A stretch of 8,507 bases of DNA. Origin: an uncultured Acholeplasmataceae bacterium. GTDB lineage: Bacteria > Bacillota_I > Bacilli_A > Acholeplasmatales > Acholeplasmataceae. This document shows, piece after piece, positions 1-4,124 of the stretch. A program made the translations under genes and the position numbers. Location: positions 1-8,507 of the forward strand of contig CALISC010000014.1 in NCBI GenBank assembly GCA_938041945.1, written 5' to 3'. Each line of letters starts with the position of its first letter. The stretch's first letter is position 1. Below the pieces are notes generated by a model. That model was not told the origin of the DNA. It searched no databases and saw only the letters and a list, made by a program, of their open reading frames with translations.

Positions 1-72
1 CAATAAAAAAAACAAAATGTAGGTATATTTGTATTCATATAATTATTACGATAATTGAGTGTTCTTAAATTA

Positions 73-105
73 AAAACCCGGTAGAATCGCTTTCTACTGG
101 GTTTT
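73..105 (-). terminator. Terminator-like hairpin, possibly bidirectional
   Basis: A 14-bp stem (73-86 with 92-105, one G-U pair) closes a 5-nt loop. Read on the minus strand it is followed by TTTTTAATTT, a good U-tract. On the plus strand only four Ts follow, so the minus direction fits better, although the A/T flanks could let it work both ways. No gene lies between it and the tRNA terminator at about 406-437. It therefore ends either an unrecognised minus-strand transcript or a plus-strand gene lying left of the window. Confidence 0.65.
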
Positions 106-143
106 GATCTATGAACAGAGAAAACTATGCTTTCTAAATTATC

Positions 144-171
144 TAAAAAGTTTTGTTATTAAAAACTTTTA
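144..171. repeat. AT-rich imperfect inverted repeat
   Basis: TAAAAAGTTTT and AAAAACTTTTA flank a short AT spacer and can pair over about nine or ten bases with a single bulged A. The stem has almost no GC and no adjacent gene end, so its function is unclear. It may be a chance product of base composition. Confidence 0.35.
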
Positions 172-201
172 CCTTATTGTCCTAACTATAACTAAAAACT
201 T

Positions 202-235
202 CTTTTTAATTTGAATGTAACTAAGAATTAAAAAG
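202..235. repeat. 10-bp perfect inverted repeat, AT-rich
   Basis: CTTTTTAATT (202-211) and AATTAAAAAG (226-235) are perfect reverse complements separated by 14 nt. This could be a weak hairpin or a dyad protein-binding site. No gene start or end is nearby to indicate a role, and the low complexity makes chance plausible. Confidence 0.4.
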
Positions 236-254
236 GTATTAAAACAAATATTAA

Positions 255-279
255 ATAATGATACTGAACACTTTTTATA
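255..279. repeat. 25-bp direct repeat, copy 1
   Basis: This copy is identical base for base with 295-319; the shared core reads TACTGAACACTTTTTATA. The two copies start 40 bp apart, close to four helical turns, so a protein could bind both on roughly the same face of the DNA. The sequence is not simple A/T repetition, so chance is unlikely. Candidate explanations are a tandem operator, the repeated end of an insertion element, or a two-unit remnant of a longer array. Only the repeat itself is seen; its function is unknown. Confidence 0.9.
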
Positions 280-294
280 TTTTTTGATTATTGC

Positions 295-319
295 ATAATG
301 ATACTGAACACTTTTTATA
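295..319. repeat. 25-bp direct repeat, copy 2
   Basis: This is the second perfect copy of the 255-279 unit, separated from it by a 15-bp T-rich spacer (280-294) that does not resemble the sequence after this copy. The identity stops sharply at both ends, as expected for defined binding or recombination units rather than a slipped simple repeat. Confidence 0.9.
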
Positions 320-356
320 GTAAATTTAGCCAATGTTTTGTATTCATAACCATTTT

Positions 357-395
357 TTTATGTGAAACATTTTATTGTATTTTGTTTCACATAAA
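357..395. repeat. 13-bp perfect inverted repeat with GTGAAACA/TGTTTCAC arms
   Basis: The arms at 357-369 and 383-395 are perfect reverse complements around a 13-nt AT spacer. Each arm contains an octamer that matches a half of the Bacillus-type parS site recalled from the literature (TGTTTCACGTGAAACA). Here the halves are in everted order and far apart, so this is not a canonical parS. It could fold as a hairpin just downstream of the tRNA terminator or serve as a dyad operator. There is no T-tract, so it is not a terminator. Confidence 0.8.
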
Positions 396-405
396 TTAGT
401 TCTTA

Positions 406-437
406 AACAAAAATAAAACCCCGTGAAACGGGGGTTG
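406..437 (-). terminator. Intrinsic terminator of the tRNA-Glu unit
   Basis: On the minus strand, CCCCCGT and ACGGGG pair around a three-base loop, with one C unpaired, and are followed by TTTTATTTTTGTTT. This GC core and long U-tract begin within about ten bases of the tRNA CCA end. It closes the rpsU-gltX-tRNA stretch. Confidence 0.85.
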
Positions 438-445
438 TTTACATT

Positions 446-521
446 TGGTGACCGCTACGGGATTCGAACCCGTGGATGTATGCGTGAGGGGCATATGAGT
501 TAACCGTTTCTCCAAGCGGCC
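446..521 (-). tRNA. tRNA-Glu-like gene, anticodon CTC, atypical
   Basis: The minus strand folds into a complete cloverleaf of 76 nt including an encoded CCA. It has a 7-bp acceptor stem with a G2-U71 wobble, a three-pair D stem, a 5-bp anticodon stem (TATGC/GCATA), a variable loop CATCC, a T stem (ACGGG/CCCGT) and a TTCGAAT loop. The anticodon is CTC (486-488), reading the Glu codon GAG. The acceptor, D loop and T arm closely match the Bacillus tRNA-Glu as I recall it, including the wobble pair. Three features are unusual. The anticodon loop is CCCTCAC, so position 33 is C rather than the near-universal U. D-stem pair 11-24 is A-U rather than pyrimidine-purine. The variable loop has five bases, where tRNA-Glu normally has four. 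It lies directly behind gltX, whose product should charge it. It may be a poorly decoding isoacceptor, a decaying copy of tRNA-Glu(UUC), or a tRNA with a non-translational role. Confidence 0.88.
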
Positions 522-523
522 AA

Positions 524-549
524 TAAAAACAGGTTTTTACCTGTTTTTA
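524..549 (-). terminator. Hairpin spanning the gltX stop codon, abutting the tRNA
   Basis: AAAAACAGGT and ACCTGTTTTT (plus one flanking T-A pair) form an 11-bp stem with a TTTT loop on the plus strand. On the minus strand the CAGGT/ACCTG core is followed by TTTTTATT, as in an intrinsic terminator. The gltX stop codon (537-539) lies in the loop and stem top, and the stem ends two or three bases before the tRNA 5' nucleotide. It could terminate most gltX transcripts, protect the mRNA 3' end, or present the tRNA precursor for 5' processing. Its shape closely resembles the rpsU-gltX hairpin. Confidence 0.6.
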
Positions 550-2210
550 ATTATATCAAAAACCTGAGAAATTCTTTGTTTGATTCTAGCAGGTCCCATG
601 ATTTTTTGAATTAAATAGAAGTTAGGAGTAGATTTTTTTAAGGCTAAAGCAACTCTTAGAACTTCGGCAACATCAGCAATCATTCCTAAGTAGTTTTCTG
701 GGTTTGCTTTATATTCTTTTTTGTTAGCAGCATATTTTAGTTTTGAAAATAGCGCCTTAAATGCCTCGAACCACTCAGACTCAGATGTAAGGTTGACAAT
801 ATCTGCGTTGGCCTCGTATTGTTTTAAAATTTCTAGAACTTGAGCGTCGGTTAGTTTCTCTGAAAACACTAAGTCTTTAGTTAAGTTAGTAGAGTAAATA
901 GAGTCGTCCATAAATCCAATTAACGGCATAATTTCTGAAAAACTTGCGTAGTCTTTACGAGGTTTTTCTGTTTCCCTTTCAATTGAAATAATTTGTTTAA
1001 AGTATTCAGGGTCTTTAGAAATAAAGTCATGAAGCTCTTTAGAGTATACCTTAGACCAAGTCAAAGATTCTTTGTAAAACTGCTTAGTTGAAAGGTTTCC
1101 AAGGTATTCTTTTGCGAAGTATTTAACTTTTTCAATGTCAAATAGAGCTCCATCTAAACTAATTTTTTCAAATGATAAGTTGAAATCAAATATAGATTTA
1201 TCTGGGTTTTGAATTCGCCATTCTTCAAAATTAGAGTTAGCAATTGTTAACAAATACTCAAGGAAAGCAAGTGGTGGATATCCTCGCTCAAGAAAGTAAG
1301 AAACTGCGGCCTCTGGGTCTTTTCGTTTAGAAAGTTTTCGACGTTGTCCACTTTCATCTACTTTCATAATTACGGGTAAATGTGCGTAGTCTGGGCGACT
1401 AAAGCAAAGTGTATCAAAAAGTTGCAAGTGAATAGGTAGACTGCTTAGCCACTCTTCGCCTCTGGTAATTGTCGTGGTGTGCATAAAGTGGTCATCAACT
1501 AGATGTGCAAAGTGGTAAGTTGGCAGACCATCGTTTTTCATAATTACGATGTCTTGAATGTTTTCAGGAATTTCTAAATCACTGCGAATTAAATCACGAA
1601 CCTTAACCTTTTTATTTGCGTCACCGGGCGATTTAAAACGAATAACAAAGTCAACACCCGCCTTGATTTTAGCAATAGCCTCTTTGTCTGAAAGAAAACG
1701 GTCTCTGGCAAACTCGCTGTAATAACCAGGGTTTTGTTTGTTTTTCTCTTGGACTTTTCTTAAATCATTTAACTCGCTTTGTGTCATAAAACAAGGATAT
1801 GCTAAGTCTTTTTTAATCATTTCAGCAATTACTGAATCGTAAATTATTTTTCTTTTTGACTGAATATAAGGAGCGTATTCACCTGACTTTAAAAAAGATT
1901 CATCTGGTTCAATTCCAAAGTCTTTAAGTTCTTTTAAAACTTGTTCACCAGTTCCAGCAATTTCTCTTTTGGTATCAGTATCTTCCAGTCTAACGTAAAA
2001 AACACCATCGGTTTGCTTGGCAAAACGCCAAGAGATTAGCGAGGCAAATAAACTACCAGTATGTAAAAACCCAGTTGGAGATGGAGCAAAACGAGTAACC
2101 AATGCGCCTGGTTTTAAATTTCTTTTTGGAAACATTTTTTCAAGTTCAGCAATAGTGTGTAGTTTTTCGTCTTTAAATATTAACTTAACTAATTCTAATT
2201 TTTCCTGCAT
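537..2210 (-). CDS. gltX: Glutamate--tRNA ligase (GluRS)
   Basis: This class I aminoacyl-tRNA synthetase charges tRNA-Glu with glutamate in the cytoplasm; in many Firmicutes it also mischarges tRNA-Gln for later amidation. The protein has 557 residues. A 38-residue leader precedes the Rossmann catalytic core, which opens TRFAPSPTGFLHTGS (residues 39-53), HTGS standing in for HIGH. RLEDTD follows at 74-79, the GEEWL segment at 251-255 and the KMSKS-class loop KLSKR at 292-296. Residues from about 340 to the end form the helical anticodon-binding region. A leader of this kind is, to my knowledge, common in clostridial and Mollicutes-like GluRS. The ATG start is supported by AAGGAGA about eight bases upstream. 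A hairpin terminator separates it from rpsU, so expression needs read-through or a weak local promoter I could not identify. The tRNA-Glu-like gene follows directly. All motifs are intact. Whether it is discriminating for tRNA-Glu cannot be told from sequence alone. Confidence 0.96.
   Translation of the reverse strand: MQEKLELVKLIFKDEKLHTIAELEKMFPKRNLKPGALVTRFAPSPTGFLHTGSLFASLISWRFAKQTDGVFYVRLEDTDTKREIAGTGEQVLKELKDFGIEPDESFLKSGEYAPYIQSKRKIIYDSVIAEMIKKDLAYPCFMTQSELNDLRKVQEKNKQNPGYYSEFARDRFLSDKEAIAKIKAGVDFVIRFKSPGDANKKVKVRDLIRSDLEIPENIQDIVIMKNDGLPTYHFAHLVDDHFMHTTTITRGEEWLSSLPIHLQLFDTLCFSRPDYAHLPVIMKVDESGQRRKLSKRKDPEAAVSYFLERGYPPLAFLEYLLTIANSNFEEWRIQNPDKSIFDFNLSFEKISLDGALFDIEKVKYFAKEYLGNLSTKQFYKESLTWSKVYSKELHDFISKDPEYFKQIISIERETEKPRKDYASFSEIMPLIGFMDDSIYSTNLTKDLVFSEKLTDAQVLEILKQYEANADIVNLTSESEWFEAFKALFSKLKYAANKKEYKANPENYLGMIADVAEVLRVALALKKSTPNFYLIQKIMGPARIKQRISQVFDIIKNR
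550..558 (-). promoter_or_regulatory. Candidate extended -10 promoter for the tRNA, inside gltX
   Basis: The last gltX codons (Phe-Asp-Ile-Ile) contain TGATATAAT on the minus strand: a perfect TATAAT (550-555) with the TGn extension. No good -35 hexamer is seen 16-18 bp upstream. An extended -10 can work without one, and transcription would begin about 20 nt before the tRNA. AT-rich coding sequence can produce this motif by chance, so this is a candidate only. Confidence 0.4.
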
Positions 2211-2215
2211 ATTAA

Positions 2216-2223
2216 GTCTCCTT
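2216..2223 (-). promoter_or_regulatory. gltX ribosome-binding site
   Basis: The minus strand reads AAGGAGAC, a near-perfect Shine-Dalgarno, ending about five bases before the gltX ATG (2208-2210). It lies downstream of the rpsU-gltX hairpin and fixes the start. Confidence 0.8.
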
Positions 2224-2240
2224 GCTAATTTGTTTTTATA

Positions 2241-2270
2241 TTAAAAAAGAGGTATAAACCTCTTTTTTAA
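2241..2270 (-). terminator. Intrinsic terminator between rpsU and gltX
   Basis: A perfect 13-bp stem (2241-2253 with 2258-2270) closes an ATAA loop. On the minus strand it has the form A-tract, GAGGT, loop, ACCTC, T-tract, and it starts about 11 bases after the rpsU stop codon. It probably ends much of the short rpsU transcript and lowers transcription into gltX. The flanking A and T tracts could also let it work in reverse. Confidence 0.85.
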
Positions 2271-2281
2271 ACTAAATTAAC

Positions 2282-2467
2282 TTATCTAGATGCGCGTCTT
2301 GCTTTTTGACGGTTTGCACGTAGACGTGCTTTACGTTCTTCAGATGGTTTAACGTAAAATTCTTTTTTTCTAGCATCTGCGATAATTCCTGCTTTGGCAA
2401 CATCGCGTTTAAAACGACGTAGTGCGTCTTCAAGAGTTTCTTTTTCTCTAACAACTATTTTAGCCAA
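2282..2467 (-). CDS. rpsU: 30S ribosomal protein S21
   Basis: This 61-residue small basic protein of the 30S subunit sits near the platform and the anti-Shine-Dalgarno end of 16S rRNA and aids initiation. The sequence runs IVVREKETLEDALRRFKR near the N-terminus, then the conserved KKEFYVKPSEERK stretch, and ends in an Arg/Lys-rich tail typical of S21. The start codon is TTG (2465-2467). An in-frame TAG lies immediately upstream and there is no other methionine in the protein, so no other start is available. A strong TGAGGTGA ribosome-binding site sits five bases upstream. It has its own extended -10 promoter in the gap after rpe and is followed by a strong hairpin, so it is probably expressed largely as a separate short mRNA. 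The length is normal for the family. Confidence 0.96.
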   Translation of the reverse strand: MAKIVVREKETLEDALRRFKRDVAKAGIIADARKKEFYVKPSEERKARLRANRQKARRASR

Positions 2468-2472
2468 CTAAA

Positions 2473-2480
2473 TCACCTCA
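2473..2480 (-). promoter_or_regulatory. rpsU ribosome-binding site supporting the TTG start
   Basis: TGAGGTGA on the minus strand is complementary to the 16S 3' end and lies five bases before TTG. A three-codon out-of-frame ATG-AGG-TGA overlaps it. Together with the in-frame TAG next to the TTG, this identifies the start. Confidence 0.85.
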
Positions 2481-2502
2481 TTTCTGCTAAAAATACCTAA
2501 TT

Positions 2503-2531
2503 AGTATAACACAACAGCCAACACAAGACAA
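2503..2531 (-). promoter_or_regulatory. sigma-A-type promoter of rpsU
   Basis: On the minus strand the -35 box TTGTCT (2526-2531) and the -10 box TATACT (2503-2508) are separated by exactly 17 bp, and the -10 has a TGn extension. Transcription should start near 2496, giving a leader of about 30 nt before the TTG codon. There is no terminator after rpe, so read-through from the upstream operon is also possible. Confidence 0.8.
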
Positions 2532-2544
2532 TTGTTTTAATCAG

Positions 2545-3177
2545 TTATTTTAAAGAGTCAATTGCTGCTTTGCGGTCTGTTTGATTAAAAATATAGCTGC
2601 CTGCTACCACAATATCTGCACCTGCTTCTTTAATTTTTTCAATGTTTGAAGAATCAATTCCACCATCTACTTCAATTTCAAAGTTAAGTCCGTGTTTTTC
2701 GCGGTATGTTTTCAGTTCTTTAATTTTGCCAAGTGCACTTTCTATAAACTTCTGACCACCAAAACCAGGTTCGACAGACATCACAAGCACTAAATCTATT
2801 TCTCTAAGAAGTGCGTGAATTTCTTTAACTTCAGTTTTAGGTTTGATAGAAATTCCTACTTTTTTACCAGTCTCTTTGATTTTAGCAATAGTTTTTGAAA
2901 TATCGCTTTTAGCCTCATAGTGAAAAGTAATGTTGTAAGTGTTGCTTAAATTAAACTTATCGATCCAAAAGTCTGGCCAATCAACCATTAGGTGAATGTC
3001 TAGTGGAACAGTAGTTGAGTTGTTAGCCAGTTTAGTGATGTAGGGTCCGAAGGAAATATTTGGCACAAAGTTTCCATCCATTATGTCAATGTGGAAACGA
3101 TCGGCGGTTTCAATTGATTTGAGTTCTTGTTTTAAAGTCAAAAAGTCAGCAGTTAAGATAGATGGGGCAACTTTCAT
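2545..3177 (-). CDS. rpe: Ribulose-phosphate 3-epimerase
   Basis: This cytoplasmic enzyme interconverts D-ribulose 5-phosphate and D-xylulose 5-phosphate in the non-oxidative pentose phosphate pathway. The 210 residues form a complete TIM barrel. They show APSIL at the start, FHIDIMDGNFVPN (28-40), IHLMV (61-65), EPGFGGQKF (136-144), VDGGI (170-174) and VAGSYIF (191-197). The expected metal ligands H29, D31, H62 and D171 are present; D31 and D171 are also the acid-base pair. The ATG overlaps the rsgA stop as ATGA, and an AAGGAGA site lies about 11 bases upstream inside rsgA, so translation is probably coupled. It is the only non-translation gene here, but rsgA-rpe adjacency is common in Firmicutes. 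The protein is slightly short for the family (about 215-225) with no missing motif. Confidence 0.96.
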   Translation of the reverse strand: MKVAPSILTADFLTLKQELKSIETADRFHIDIMDGNFVPNISFGPYITKLANNSTTVPLDIHLMVDWPDFWIDKFNLSNTYNITFHYEAKSDISKTIAKIKETGKKVGISIKPKTEVKEIHALLREIDLVLVMSVEPGFGGQKFIESALGKIKELKTYREKHGLNFEIEVDGGIDSSNIEKIKEAGADIVVAGSYIFNQTDRKAAIDSLK

Positions 3178-4124
3178 TTTTGTTTTGTTCTCCTTTGTTT
3201 TATTTGAGCGTATATTTTTTGATAGTTTAAATAACGAACGCCAATAATTTTAGTTTCGTGCAATTCAACTACCTTACAGTCTTTTGCCTGAATGTTTAAA
3301 TGTAAGCATTTGTTTTTAAACTTACAATCCTGGCTAAATAAATCAAAATCAGGATAGTATTTTTTTACCTCAGTTTCCAAAATTATTCCTGAATTTAATA
3401 AAGAAAATCCTGGAGTGTCGCCAATGTATCCGTGCATATAATTAAAAAGTTCTGAGTTTCTAGTTGTATGTTTGCCACGTCCAAGTGTTTTTGAGGTTTC
3501 GCCAGTTTTTTGATTAATTTCGGGAATTAAGTTATTCAAAAAAGAAGACTTGCCAACACCAGTTTGACCAGTTAGTATAGTTACTTTATTTTTAAAAATG
3601 TCAGAGTGGTCAAAATTAAAATTGTTGTTGTCAACAGTAAAAACTTTTAAGTTAAGATACTTTTCGTAATACTGAAGGTCTGTTAATACTTTTTTAGTTT
3701 TTACAATATCTATGTCAATTTTGGTTAAAACCAAAATTGGCTGAATTTGTTTTTTTGCACAAACTAACAAAAAATTATCTAGAAGCATAAAAGAAAACTC
3801 AGGGTCAGTGACTGAAAACACTAAGATAAGTTGGTCAATGTTTGCACAGTCTGGTCTGACAAATTCGTTTTTCCTAGGTTTAATTTTTTCAATAATATGT
3901 TGTCCTTGAAAATCTTTGAGTTCAACAATATCGCCAATTTTTGGAGTTTGTTTTATAAACTGAATTTCTTTCTTTTCAGATAAATTTAAGAAATTTGTTT
4001 TAACAGAATTAGTTTTAATAAATCTGTTTTTACCAGCAACTATAGCGTCAACAATTTTGTTTTCTTGGTTTAACAAGGCGACTTTATAAAATGCCGTGTC
4101 TTTACGAATTACAAGCGCATCCAT
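3174..4124 (-). CDS. rsgA: Ribosome small subunit-dependent GTPase RsgA
   Basis: This circularly permuted GTPase acts late in 30S assembly and hydrolyses GTP when bound to the subunit. The 316 residues contain an N-terminal OB-fold (about 1-85) and a permuted G domain whose motifs occur in the order G4 TKID (134-137), G1 GQTGVGKS (186-193), G2-like GRGKHTT (215-221) and G3 DTPG (236-239). A C-terminal zinc site has C267, C273, H275 and C283. All are intact. The gene begins 23 bp inside the end of rlmN and has no good Shine-Dalgarno, which implies translational coupling. It ends in a TGA that overlaps the rpe ATG. In Bacillus, as I recall, the phosphatase-kinase pair prpC-prkC sits between rlmN and rsgA; it is absent here. 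Confidence 0.96.
   Translation of the reverse strand: MDALVIRKDTAFYKVALLNQENKIVDAIVAGKNRFIKTNSVKTNFLNLSEKKEIQFIKQTPKIGDIVELKDFQGQHIIEKIKPRKNEFVRPDCANIDQLILVFSVTDPEFSFMLLDNFLLVCAKKQIQPILVLTKIDIDIVKTKKVLTDLQYYEKYLNLKVFTVDNNNFNFDHSDIFKNKVTILTGQTGVGKSSFLNNLIPEINQKTGETSKTLGRGKHTTRNSELFNYMHGYIGDTPGFSLLNSGIILETEVKKYYPDFDLFSQDCKFKNKCLHLNIQAKDCKVVELHETKIIGVRYLNYQKIYAQIKQRRTKQK

Larger units (their letters stand above)
1..445. other. Gene-free AT-rich intergenic region
   Basis: No convincing protein gene is present on either strand; the only open frames are a dozen or so codons long and lack ribosome-binding sites. The stretch contains, from left to right, a terminator-like hairpin (73-105), AT-rich inverted repeats (144-171 and 202-235), two perfect 25-bp direct repeats (255-279 and 295-319), a 13-bp perfect inverted repeat (357-395) and the intrinsic terminator of the tRNA unit (about 406-437). 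I saw no promoter with both a good -10 and a good -35 box in either direction. The density of repeats suggests a regulatory or mobile-element-derived stretch rather than plain spacer. Confidence 0.75.

Noticed and set aside
255..319. CRISPR array
   Set aside because: There are only two repeats, a 15-bp spacer, no palindromic repeat and no cas genes.
315..353. 12-codon minus-strand open frame (MVMNTKHWLNLL)
   Set aside because: There is no Shine-Dalgarno, it is very short, and it overlaps a direct repeat. It is kept only as context for the repeated TATGAATACAAA.
362..390. A canonical parS site marking the replication origin
   Set aside because: The half-sites are everted and 13 nt apart, there are no recognisable DnaA-box clusters, and no parB, dnaA or rnpA lies nearby.
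588..2053. HTGS in place of HIGH in GluRS as a defective active site
   Set aside because: Variation at the second and fourth positions of this motif is normal in GluRS, and the KLSKR loop and other core motifs are intact.
2017..2244. 75-codon plus-strand frame opposite the gltX start
   Set aside because: It is antisense to the conserved GluRS N-terminus, runs through the intergenic terminator, and has no family features.
2272..2454. 60-codon minus-strand frame overlapping rpsU
   Set aside because: It is read from the same strand as rpsU in another frame. rpsU has a clear family match, promoter and ribosome-binding site; this frame has none.
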